A stretch of 35,633 bases of DNA. Origin: an uncultured Christensenella sp. Lineage in GTDB: Bacteria > Bacillota > Clostridia > Christensenellales > UBA1242. Where the stretch lies: assembly GCA_910584815.1 (NCBI GenBank), contig CAJUBT010000001.1, positions 130,888 to 166,520 on the forward strand, in the 5' to 3' direction. The position numbers were made by a program, and so were the translations under genes. Under the pieces are notes generated by a model. That model did not search any database and was not told the origin of the DNA. It saw only the letters and a list, made by a program, of their open reading frames with translations. This document shows positions 1-7,269 of the stretch, piece by piece. Numbering within the stretch: position 1 is the stretch's first letter; every line of letters begins with the position of its first letter.

Positions 1-114
1 GTTTTTATTTAATTTAAATAAATAGGGTGTAAAAAGCTGTAAATAAATCTGGTTATTTAAAAAAGAATAATTTATTATTAAAACAAACAAAAAAATATTT
101 TGGCTTTTTTTAGG

Positions 115-179
115 GTAGATATTTACTACTTTAAAAAAAGTCTTTTATTTTTTTTGCTATTGTAGTAAAATATATCTAC
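115..179. repeat. Long inverted repeat / hairpin upstream of secA
   Basis: The left arm GTAGATATTTACTAC (115-129) is the reverse complement of the right arm GTAGTAAAATATATCTAC (162-179), apart from a 3-nt bulge. The loop contains an A-run and a U-run that could pair further, so the RNA could fold into one extended hairpin. It could be the terminator of an upstream gene, a leader structure or a small mobile-element remnant. The G/C positions that pair across the arms argue against pure A/T chance. Confidence 0.5.
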
Positions 180-282
180 AATGTTTTAAACAGCAAATTT
201 TTGATTTAATATTTTTTAATAAATTTTTTTAAAAGTGTTTATGATTATTTAAAAATAAAACTTTAAACTTATGTTAAATAAA

Positions 283-310
283 TTGGCTAGTTTTGTTATG
301 CTTTTATAGT
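283..310 (+). promoter_or_regulatory. Possible sigma-A-type promoter for secA
   Basis: TTGGCT (283-288) and TATAGT (305-310) are separated by 16 nt and lie about 120 nt before the secA start. Both hexamers are near-consensus. In DNA this AT-rich, matches to the -10 box are common by chance, so this is a weak call. Confidence 0.3.
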
Positions 311-411
311 AAATAAAATTATAAAAATTTAACTAAATAAAAATATTGAGTTAAAAAATATAAAAATTATAAACAATAAAAATTAGTAAATAATTAATTA
401 TTACTACATAC

Positions 412-418
412 AGGAGAG
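412..418 (+). promoter_or_regulatory. Ribosome binding site of secA
   Basis: AGGAGAG lies 9 nt before the ATG at 428. It is the only strong Shine-Dalgarno sequence nearby and fixes the secA start. Confidence 0.85.
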
Positions 419-427
419 AGTTATACT

Positions 428-3103
428 ATGGGATTTTTATCTAATATATTCGGTTCTGATAACGCAAGAAGCATTAAAAAGTTAAGGAAAATTGCCGATA
501 AAATTGAAGAATTAGACAAAGTTTATGAAGCAAAAACAGACCTAGACCTTATGAAAACAACAAAAGCTTTGAAAGTTAGGTTGCAAGAGGGTGAAACTTT
601 AAATGATGTTTTGCCAGATGCTTATGCAGTTGTTAGGGAAGCAAGTAAAAGGGTGCTTGGTTTAAAACACTTTTATGTGCAACTTTTAGGCGGAATTGCT
701 TTACATCAAGGAAGAATTGCAGAAATGCGTACTGGTGAAGGTAAAACTCTTGTTGCCACTTTGCCAGCTTATTTGAATGCACTATCTGGTAAAGGTGTTC
801 ATGTTGTAACCGTAAACGAATATTTGGCAAAAAGAGATGCCGAATGGATGGGCAAGGTTTATAAGTTTTTAGGGTTAACAGTAGGCGTGAATGTTTCTGG
901 AATGAATGAAAAAGAAAAGAAAGCTGCTTATGATTGCGATATAACCTACTGCACTAATAATGAACTTGGCTTTGACTATTTAAGAGACAATATGGTGCAA
1001 GATATTTCTCAAAAGGTGCAAAGAGGGCAGAATTTTGCAATTGTGGATGAGGTTGATAGTATTTTAATTGATGAAGCAAGAACTCCACTTATTATATCTG
1101 GTAAAGGTTTTAAGTCTAGCGAAACTTATTATACTGCTCAACGTTTTGCAAGAACTCTTTCAAACAGCGATTATGAAATAGATGAAAAATTAAAACAAAT
1201 AAGACTTACTGATGATGGCATTACAAAAGCAGAAAGGTTTTTTAAAGTTGAAAATTTATCTGATATAAACAATATAGAACTAAACCACCACATAAATAAT
1301 GCGTTGAAAGCAAATTTTATTATGAAGCGTGATGATAACTATATTGTTAAAGATGATGAAATTATTATTATTGATGAATTTACAGGCAGACTTATGCCTG
1401 GAAGAAGATACAACGAAGGGCTTCACCAAGCAATAGAGGCAAAAGAGGGTGTTAAAATTAAAGATGAAAACAAAACTCTTGCCACAATAACCTTTCAAAA
1501 CTATTTCAGAATGTATAACAAACTTAGTGGTATGACTGGTACAGCAAAAACAGAAGAAGCCGAATTTAATGGTATTTATAGCCTAGATGTTGTTACAATT
1601 CCAACTAATAAACCAATACAAAGAAAAGACCTTGCTGATGTTATTTATACAACAGAAAACGGAAAATTCAAGGCTGTTGTTGAAGAAATAAAAAAGGCAA
1701 ACGAAACTGGTAGGCCAATTCTTGTTGGTACGGCTACTGTTGAAAAGAGTGAAATTTTAAGTGAACTTTTAAAGAAAGAGAAAGTTCGCCACACGGTTTT
1801 AAATGCTAAAAATCACGAACAAGAATCGGAAATTGTTGCACAAGCAGGTAGAATAAATGCTGTTACAATTTCTACTAATATGGCTGGGCGTGGTACAGAT
1901 ATTACCTTAGGTGGAAATGCTGAGTATTTAACAAAAAAAGAGTTAAGAGATATGGGCTACGAACAAGCTCAAATTGAACTTGTTTCAGGCTATGCAACTA
2001 CTCTTAGCGAAGAAATGAAAGAATTAAAAGAACTATATTATAAAACTTTGCAAAAAAATAAAGAAATAACTGATAAAGAAAAAGAAGAAGTTGTTGCTCT
2101 TGGTGGGCTTTATATTATAGGAACAGAACGCCACGAAAGTAGGCGAATAGATAACCAGTTAAGAGGTCGTGCTGGAAGACAAGGCGACCCAGGCACAAGT
2201 GTTTTTTATGTTTCTATGGAAGATGACTTAATTAGGCGTTTTGGCGGCGATAGAATGAAAAGCGTGGCTACTGCACTTGGTTTAGATGAAGACACTCCTT
2301 TCCAAGTTAAAATGATTTCAAGGCAAATAGAAGGTGCTCAAAAGAAGATTGAAGCTCAGAACTATGCTTCCCGTAAATTCGTTTTGGAATACGATGATGT
2401 TATGAGCAAGCAAAGAGAAATAATTTATGGTGAACGCAATAAAGTTTTAGAAGGTGTTGACATTCACGGCGAAGTTTTAGATATGTTCCCAGAAGTTGTT
2501 AAAAATGTTGTTTATAATTGTATAGATGATGATAAACCTTATTTCGATTGGGACCTTGAAAACCTTAATAAAGAACTTGAAGTTAAATTGTTTGAGAAAG
2601 ATACCAACCTTGTAACAGAACAATTTGTTGAAGAATGTGATGCTGAGGAAGTGTATAGCAAAATTTTAGATAAAGTTATTGAAAGATATGAAAACTTAAT
2701 TTTAGAAGCAAAAACCTTGGGTTTTGATTTTTCAAATTTTGAACGCTATTTCTTGCTTAGAGTTGTTGATGTTTTATGGATGGGGCATATAGATACAATG
2801 GAAATTTTAAAGCGTGAAATTGGTTTGCAAGCCTATGGCGGTCATAACCCACTTGTTGAATACAAGCGTGCTGGTTTTGATATGTTTGATGAAATGATTG
2901 CAAAAATTAGAGAAGATACCTGCACATTCTTACTTAATGTTAAAATTAAACAACCTCCAGAAATTAAACGCCAAGAAAAGCCATTGCCACAAACTCAAAC
3001 TAACGAGAAATTTGTTCAAGCAAAAAGTAGTAAAATTGTTGGTAGAAATGAACCTTGCCCTTGCGGAAGCGGCTTAAAATATAAAAAATGTTGTGGAAAA
3101 TAA
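428..3103 (+). CDS. secA: Protein translocase ATPase subunit SecA
   Basis: SecA is the ATP-driven motor that pushes unfolded preproteins through the SecYEG channel in the cytoplasmic membrane. The 891-residue product begins with the usual SecA N-terminus (MGFLSNIFGS). A Walker A motif, RTGEGKT, is at residues 101-107 and the Walker B/DEAD-type DEVD at 207-210. The GMTGTAKTEEAEF segment of the motor starts near residue 368, and the second-motor-domain motif RGRAGRQG is at 579-586. The C-terminus is a zinc-binding SEC-C tail with the pattern CxCx8CC. Length and tail fit the housekeeping SecA rather than a shorter accessory SecA2. A strong terminator follows directly, so the gene is probably monocistronic. 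The secA-prfB order is common in Firmicutes. The giant exported protein encoded downstream would presumably depend on this motor, which is an inference. Confidence 0.98.
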   Translation: MGFLSNIFGSDNARSIKKLRKIADKIEELDKVYEAKTDLDLMKTTKALKVRLQEGETLNDVLPDAYAVVREASKRVLGLKHFYVQLLGGIALHQGRIAEMRTGEGKTLVATLPAYLNALSGKGVHVVTVNEYLAKRDAEWMGKVYKFLGLTVGVNVSGMNEKEKKAAYDCDITYCTNNELGFDYLRDNMVQDISQKVQRGQNFAIVDEVDSILIDEARTPLIISGKGFKSSETYYTAQRFARTLSNSDYEIDEKLKQIRLTDDGITKAERFFKVENLSDINNIELNHHINNALKANFIMKRDDNYIVKDDEIIIIDEFTGRLMPGRRYNEGLHQAIEAKEGVKIKDENKTLATITFQNYFRMYNKLSGMTGTAKTEEAEFNGIYSLDVVTIPTNKPIQRKDLADVIYTTENGKFKAVVEEIKKANETGRPILVGTATVEKSEILSELLKKEKVRHTVLNAKNHEQESEIVAQAGRINAVTISTNMAGRGTDITLGGNAEYLTKKELRDMGYEQAQIELVSGYATTLSEEMKELKELYYKTLQKNKEITDKEKEEVVALGGLYIIGTERHESRRIDNQLRGRAGRQGDPGTSVFYVSMEDDLIRRFGGDRMKSVATALGLDEDTPFQVKMISRQIEGAQKKIEAQNYASRKFVLEYDDVMSKQREIIYGERNKVLEGVDIHGEVLDMFPEVVKNVVYNCIDDDKPYFDWDLENLNKELEVKLFEKDTNLVTEQFVEECDAEEVYSKILDKVIERYENLILEAKTLGFDFSNFERYFLLRVVDVLWMGHIDTMEILKREIGLQAYGGHNPLVEYKRAGFDMFDEMIAKIREDTCTFLLNVKIKQPPEIKRQEKPLPQTQTNEKFVQAKSSKIVGRNEPCPCGSGLKYKKCCGK

Positions 3104-3111
3104 CTAAAAAT

Positions 3112-3139
3112 TTGACCTATAATTTTAGGTCAATTTTTT
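3112..3139 (+). terminator. Rho-independent terminator of secA
   Basis: A perfect 8-bp stem, TTGACCTA (3112-3119) with TAGGTCAA (3126-3133), has a 6-nt loop and is followed by six Ts (3134-3139). It starts 8 nt after the secA stop codon. A second, imperfect hairpin lies just downstream (AAAATGCTGC at 3148-3157 with GTAGCACTTTT at 3179-3189). It may reinforce termination or belong to the prfB leader. The terminator implies that prfB has its own promoter in 3190-3299, where no convincing hexamer pair could be picked out. Confidence 0.85.
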
Positions 3140-3299
3140 GGTATTAAAAAATGCTGCTTTCCTTTAAAATTAAGAGATGTAGCACTTTTATATTTTATAA
3201 AAATGGTTATTTTACTAAATTAATGTTACTTAATTTTAATAATCATTTTTTTAGGTTTAATTTACTTTATTTAATTTTTTATAAAAGCGAGAAAAATAT

Positions 3300-4398
3300 A
3301 TGGTTGTAGATGAACAAGAACTAAAGTTTAACGAAATAAATAAAAAAGCACAATATCTAAAGGAGTGTCTTTGACAAAAATGCTTTAGAAACTTTGTTGC
3401 AACAAAAAAAGAAAGAGCAAGAAACTAGCGACTTTTGGAATAATTTGAATTTAGTTAAACAAAACGGGAAATCTATTAAAGAAATTGAACAGAAACTTAA
3501 CACAATTAAAAAAATTGAAGAGAATGTAAAAGATATAGAGTTTTTGCTAGAAATTTTAAAAATAGAAGATGATGATACAAGTTTTAACGACCTTGTTAAT
3601 AAGCTTTTTAACTTTGAAAGTTTTGTTGAAGAGGAAACAATTGCCCTTTTGCTTAATGGAGAATATGATAGTTGTAATGCCATATTAACTCTGCACGCTG
3701 GAGCAGGGGGAACAGAAGCACAAGATTGGGCTAGTATGTTGTTTAGAATGTATAGTATGTTTTGTGAAAAAAGTGGCTATAAACTTTCAGTTATAGATAG
3801 TTTAGATGGAGATGAAGCAGGGCTTAAAAGCATAACTTTTATGGTTGAAGGAGAAAAAGCATATGGTTATTTAAAAGCTGAAAGAGGTGTGCATAGGCTT
3901 GTTAGAATTTCTCCTTTTGATGCAAATAAACGAAGACACACAAGTTTTGCAAGCCTTGAAGTTATGCCAGAAATAGATGAAAGTGTTGAAGTTGAAATTA
4001 ACTTAGATGAAGTAAGAGTAGATACATATCGTAGTAGTGGTGCGGGAGGGCAGCATATAAATAAAACCGACTCTGCAATAAGGCTTACTCATTTGCCAAC
4101 AGGAATTGTTGTTACTTGCCAAAATGAACGAAGCCAAATACAAAATAGAGAGATGGCTTTTAAAGTTTTAAGAAGTAAACTTATTGCACTAAAGGAAGAA
4201 GAAAGAGAAAAAAACTTAAAAGATATAAAAGGTGAACTTAAAAAAATAGAGTGGGGCAGCCAAATAAGAAGTTATGTTTTTTGCCCATATACTATTGTTA
4301 AAGACCATAGAACAAATTTTGAAACTGCAAATGTAGATGCCGTTATGAATGGGGAACTAAAACCTTTTATTTTAGACTATTTAAAAAAGAGTTTATAA
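3300..4398 (+). CDS. prfB: Peptide chain release factor 2 (programmed +1 frameshift)
   Basis: RF2 recognises UAA and UGA stop codons and triggers peptide release on the ribosome. The gene is split by an in-frame TGA. The first 24 codons (3300-3371) end in CTT, then TGA at 3372-3374, and translation must shift +1 to continue at GAC (3373) to the stop at 4396-4398. The joined product is 365 residues. In it the stop-recognition tripeptide SPF falls at 204-206 and the catalytic GGQ at 249-251, within one residue of E. coli RF2. That supports both the ATG at 3300 and the frameshift. An in-frame TAA lies a few codons upstream of that ATG, so no earlier start is possible. Its ribosome binding site is weak. 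Reading only the downstream part from the TTG at 3394 would give a 334-residue protein lacking the N-terminus. Confidence 0.96.
3360..3375 (+). promoter_or_regulatory. RF2 autoregulatory +1 frameshift site
   Basis: The sequence AAGGAGTGTCTTTGAC contains the three known elements of the prfB recoding site. These are an internal Shine-Dalgarno (AGGAG), the slippery CTT codon after a short spacer, and TGA followed by C. When RF2 is scarce, slow decoding at TGA allows the shift to GAC; when RF2 is abundant, termination occurs after residue 24. This is established behaviour of the family, and the site here is close to the classical form. Confidence 0.95.
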
Positions 4399-4422
4399 AA
4401 ACTAAATTATATTTAGTTTTTA
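4396..4422 (+). terminator. AT-only hairpin overlapping the prfB stop
   Basis: A perfect 12-bp inverted repeat, TAAAAACTAAAT (4396-4407) with ATTTAGTTTTTA (4411-4422), has a 3-nt loop and begins at the prfB stop codon. It contains only one G-C pair, and it is followed by As rather than a long U-run. It may terminate prfB or protect the mRNA end, but is weaker than the secA terminator. The rest of the 4399-4507 gap is AT-rich with nothing else recognised. Confidence 0.4.
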
Positions 4423-4507
4423 AAAAAAATATTGTATTTATATTTACTTTTAATATGATACTAATTAAGCAAAATATATTTTTTAAAATTAAAAAACTTA
4501 TTGAAAA

Positions 4508-5575
4508 ATGAGAGATAAACTTATGTATAAAGATGAAATGATTAAAGTTTGTGAACAACTTAAAAATAAAAAAGAGGTTATTATTTTAGGTATTGAAAGC
4601 AGTTGCGATGAAACTTCTATTGCTATTGTTAAAAATGGTAGAGAAGTTTTAAGTAATGTAATTTCAAGCCAAATAGAAATTCACACAAGGTTTGGTGGAG
4701 TTGTGCCAGAGGTGGCATCTCGTAACCATATTGAAGCTATAAATAATGTTTTGAATGAAGCTTTAGAGCAAGCAAAACTTAAAATAACAGATGTTGATGC
4801 TATTGCTGTAACCTATGGCGCGGGGCTTATAGGTGCTTTGATGGTAGGGGTTAGTTTTGCAAAAAGCTTAGCATTTGCTTTGAACAAACCTTTAATTGCT
4901 GTTAATCATATAAAAGGGCATATAAGCGCAAATTACATTGAACATAAAGACCTTATTCCTCCATTTATTTGCTTAATTGTAAGTGGTGGGCATACTGCTA
5001 TTGTTGAGGTTGAAAGTTATGTTAAATTGAATTTAATAGGCACAACTCAAGATGACGCAATAGGTGAAGCATTCGATAAAGTTGCCAGAGTTATTGGGCT
5101 TGGTTACCCTGGTGGCCCTAAAATAGATGCTTATGCAAAGCAAGGCAAAAACAATATAAAATTTGCAAAAGACAGTTTAAAAAACACTTTTAATAGTAGT
5201 TTTAGTGGGCTTAAAACTGCGGTGATAAATTATGTTCACACCCTTAACCAAAAGGGAAAAGAACTACCTATAGAGGATATATGTTGTTCCTTTCAAACAG
5301 AAGCTGTAGATGGTTTGGTAGAAAAAAGTTTAAGGGCTTGTAGAAAGTTTGGATATAAAAAAATATGCCTTGCTGGAGGCGTTTCGGCTAATAGTTATTT
5401 AAGAGAAAAAATGACTCAACGGGGTAAGCAAGAAGGAATTGAAGTCTATGCTCCTAGCCTTAAATTATGCACAGATAATGCTGGAATGATTGCAAGTTTA
5501 GGGTATTTTAATTTAATTAATAATGTTGGAATTAGCGATGTAGATTTAGATGCAGTAAGTAATATAGATATATAA
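4508..5575 (+). CDS. tsaD: tRNA N6-adenosine threonylcarbamoyltransferase TsaD
   Basis: TsaD transfers the threonylcarbamoyl group from threonylcarbamoyl-AMP to A37 of ANN-decoding tRNAs, working with TsaB and TsaE. The 355-residue frame has the family signatures in order. ILGIESSCDET starts at 26, the metal-binding HxxxH is H134 and H138, SGGHT is at 159-163, GLGYPGGPKID at 197-207, and the C-terminal metal ligand is D323 in LCTDNAG. Family members usually start only a few residues before ILGIESSCDET, so 25 extra residues is long. The true start may be the ATG at 4523 (AGAGA 7 nt upstream) or 4538, giving 350 or 345 residues. None of the candidate starts has a strong ribosome binding site. 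tsaB, tsaE and rimI, often its neighbours, are not in the window. Confidence 0.96.
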   Translation: MRDKLMYKDEMIKVCEQLKNKKEVIILGIESSCDETSIAIVKNGREVLSNVISSQIEIHTRFGGVVPEVASRNHIEAINNVLNEALEQAKLKITDVDAIAVTYGAGLIGALMVGVSFAKSLAFALNKPLIAVNHIKGHISANYIEHKDLIPPFICLIVSGGHTAIVEVESYVKLNLIGTTQDDAIGEAFDKVARVIGLGYPGGPKIDAYAKQGKNNIKFAKDSLKNTFNSSFSGLKTAVINYVHTLNQKGKELPIEDICCSFQTEAVDGLVEKSLRACRKFGYKKICLAGGVSANSYLREKMTQRGKQEGIEVYAPSLKLCTDNAGMIASLGYFNLINNVGISDVDLDAVSNIDI

Positions 5576-5659
5576 ATAGTTTTTAAAATGCTAATGGTTT
5601 TAAATAATATGTAGGTTGTAACTATAAATATATTTCATAAAATTAAACAAAGAGAATAT

Positions 5660-5684
5660 AAATTTGCTTTCAAATTTTTGTTTT
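5660..5684 (+). terminator. Small hairpin with T-rich tail after tsaD
   Basis: A perfect 7-bp stem, AAATTTG (5660-5666) with CAAATTT (5671-5677), has loop CTTT and is followed by TTGTTTT. It is a weak terminator candidate because only one G-C pair supports it. Confidence 0.3.
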
Positions 5685-5764
5685 AAAAATCTATTGAATA
5701 TGTTTAATTTTAATTAGTAATTTAATTTATTTTAGTTTACTTTTAAACTTTATAAAAAAATAAG

Positions 5765-5820
5765 AAAAACACATATTTTTTTTGTTTAAAAATAATAAAA
5801 AAAATATGTTGTTTTTTATT
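5765..5820 (+). terminator. Probable terminator of tsaD
   Basis: ACATATTTTTTTT (5771-5783) is perfectly complementary to AAAAAAAATATGT (5797-5809). With a one-base bulge the stem extends outward to about 19 bp, pairing AAAAAC with GTTTTT. The outer right arm is itself T-rich (GTTTTTTATT). It lies about 190 nt beyond the tsaD stop, so it could equally end another short transcript. Confidence 0.45.
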
Positions 5821-5826
5821 AAAAAG

Positions 5827-6141
5827 ATTTCCACAATTTGTCCACAATCAACAAAAACAAGAAAAAATTAATTGTAAAAAAAGTGCAAAAATAATTTAAA
5901 ATTTTCAATAAATTTTTGGCAATTTTTTTAAGTATTTTTTTCTTGTTTTTTTATGTATTTTTAATGCTACAATGCAGGTAAATAAAGGACTGTGGCAGTT
6001 TGAAAAGTAAATTAAAATTTGTTTGTTTTGTTGTTTTTTATTTACCTTGTTTAAATTTGCTATTTGCTAGGAATTTAGCGGAAAGTAGTAATATTTAGTG
6101 TGGATAACTTATATGTGATTTTGTGGACAATCTGTGGACAA
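5827..6141. other. Cluster of DnaA boxes, candidate oriC or DnaA regulatory region
   Basis: The left pair is on the + strand: ATTTCCACA (5827-5835, weak) and TTGTCCACA (5838-5846). On the - strand, TTATCCACA, the perfect consensus, is at 6099-6107, and TTGTCCACA occurs at 6122-6130 and 6133-6141. Starts within each close pair are exactly 11 bp apart, about one helical turn. The two groups face each other across about 250 bp of nearly pure A/T. Next to the perfect box, after a 7-nt spacer, the - strand reads TTACTACTT (6083-6091), which fits three consecutive DnaA-trio motifs. This resembles bipartite Firmicute origins. Against it: no dnaA, dnaN or rpmH is nearby, and all genes on the left read toward the region rather than away. 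A DnaA titration or regulatory cluster is the alternative. Confidence 0.5.
5853..5950. repeat. Long imperfect palindrome between the DnaA-box clusters
   Basis: AAAAACAAGAAAAAA (5853-5867) pairs perfectly with TTTTTTCTTGTTTTT (5936-5950). Inside it, the A-run-TGC-A-run segment ending near 5895 pairs almost perfectly with ATTTTTGGCAATTTTTTT near 5910-5930. Together they form a nested hairpin of about 98 nt. It could assist duplex opening if this is an origin, or be a structured RNA or terminator. The matching ACAAG/CTTGT and TGC/GCA positions make it better than A/T background. Confidence 0.45.
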
Positions 6142-6649
6142 CTTTTTAACAAATTTTTAACATTTTTTTATGCTGAAAACAGGGTTTAAAAACCATAAAA
6201 ATGGTGTATATTTTATTGCAAAAAAATGCCATTTATAGTACAATTATAGTGTATTTTAAAAGGGGTAAAAATTAAATATTTTTTATTAAATTTTATTGTA
6301 AAATTTTGTTTATTTTATTGCCTAGTTTTAAAATATAAATGCTAAAAATTATAAATAAAAAATTTTTAAATGCTATGTATTTTAGCTATAAAAAATCTTT
6401 TTTGAAACCATATGTTTAAAGGTATTAATAGCTTTTAAAAATGTACAACTGGTTAAGAGTATTTTCCCTTAAAATTAAAGTTAGGAGAGAATAATCTTTA
6501 TTGCTATTTACAAATGCTTTTGTTGCAAAAAAAAGAAAGAATTTAATTAAACAAGTTTTTAAATTTCTATGCAAAATAAAAAGCATTTTTAATTTAACTT
6601 TTGTTCTATAAAAACAAATATTTTTTACTAGTTAGATAAATAATATTTT
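6142..6649. other. AT-rich non-coding leader of the giant gene
   Basis: Nothing firmly assignable is seen apart from the small frame at 6501-6611. A short hairpin (ACCAT/ATGGT around 6193-6206) and a direct repeat of TTATAGT near 6233-6250 are present. Several TATAAT-like hexamers occur, but none has a well-placed -35 box, so no promoter for the giant gene is called. The region probably contains that promoter and a long 5' untranslated leader. Confidence 0.4.
6501..6611 (+). CDS. Possible 36-codon small ORF, unrecognised
   Basis: A TTG at 6501 lies 11 nt after a good Shine-Dalgarno-like AGGAGAG (6483-6489). It opens a frame of 36 codons ending at TAA (6609-6611), 50 nt before the giant gene. 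The product would be basic and hydrophobic (MLFTNAFVAKKRKN at the start, then alternating Phe/Ile/Leu and Lys). It could be a leader peptide, a small membrane-active peptide or chance. The overlapping ATG at 6514 gives only 10 codons. No family is recognised, and in such AT-rich DNA a Lys/Phe/Ile-rich frame of this length is not unusual. Confidence 0.2.
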   Translation: MLFTNAFVAKKRKNLIKQVFKFLCKIKSIFNLTFVL

Positions 6650-6657
6650 AGGAGGGG
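6650..6657 (+). promoter_or_regulatory. Strong ribosome binding site of the giant gene
   Basis: AGGAGGGG lies just before the ATG at 6661, with 5 nt between AGGAGG and the start. It is the strongest Shine-Dalgarno in the window and fixes the start of the giant frame, which suggests efficient initiation. Confidence 0.85.
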
Positions 6658-6660
6658 ATT

Positions 6661-7269
6661 ATGGAACCTAACAACCCTAACCCAAACGGAGTTAATAACT
6701 CTAACCCAAATATTAACAATAGTGTGCCACCTGCAAATGTAGGGGCTGGTGCTCCACGCCCTGCTGGTAGCCCACCTATTGCGCCAAATCAGCAGGCACA
6801 AATGTCGCAACCTAATCAGTATGGCTCTGGACCTATTGCGCCAGGGGTAAGACCTAATGGTTCTGCTCCTATAACTCCTAGCATAAATGCTGGGGGTAAT
6901 GCTTCTATGCCGCAAGGGGTTCAAAGACCTAATGTGCCAAATGTAAATGGGCAACCAACTAACATTAACACCGTTATTGGACAAGCACAGGGTAGAGTTC
7001 CAATAAACCCTAATATGCAAATGCCTAATGCACAAAATGGTCAAGTAAACCAAAATGCTAATGGCAACCCTTATCAGCAAGGTCAAAGTTATAACCCTAA
7101 TGCTTTTCAAGGTCAAAATTATAATTCTAATTTTGGACAAGCTCAAACTCCTCCAGTGCAAAATGCTGGAATGCAACAGGGTATGTCTTCTAACCAAGCT
7201 TTTATTGGGGCTAATGCACAGGTGCTAGCACAAAATAATCCAGAACAAAAAAAGAAAGGGAAAAAGAAA
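6661..7269 (+). other. N-terminal Pro/Asn/Gln/Gly-rich low-complexity segment of the giant protein
   Basis: Residues 1-203 start MEPNNPNPNGVNNSNPN and contain irregular NPN, NGQ, GQN and P-I-A-P motifs. There is almost no aromatic or charged content until a terminal Lys cluster (EQKKKGKKK, about 195-203). The segment should be disordered. It precedes the only membrane helix, and the Lys cluster predicts that it stays in the cytoplasm. This is unlike a normal signal peptide, where about 20-40 residues precede or include the hydrophobic core. Confidence 0.8.

Larger units (their letters stand above)
1..427. other. Non-coding AT-rich region upstream of secA
   Basis: No credible coding frame is visible here. 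The stretch is almost entirely A/T with many stops in every frame. It contains a long inverted repeat (115-179), a possible promoter (283-310) and the secA ribosome binding site (412-418), each listed separately. The left edge may hold the 3' flank of a gene outside the window, but no coding end can be seen. Confidence 0.7.

Noticed and set aside
3372..3374. prfB as a pseudogene broken by TGA, or TGA recoded as Trp
   Set aside because: The site is the standard RF2 autoregulatory frameshift. Key residues align with E. coli RF2 numbering after the shift, and Trp is encoded by TGG throughout.
3357..3683. A 108-codon - strand frame opposite prfB
   Set aside because: It is antisense to conserved RF2 sequence. 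The product is Ser/Leu/Phe-rich, as expected from reversed Lys/Glu codons.
6628..7197. A 189-codon frame on the - strand
   Set aside because: It is antisense to the N-terminal low-complexity segment of the giant protein. Its Arg/Ile/Leu/Ser/Trp-rich product is the reverse complement of Asn/Pro/Gly/Ala codons. It has no supported start and no recognisable domain.
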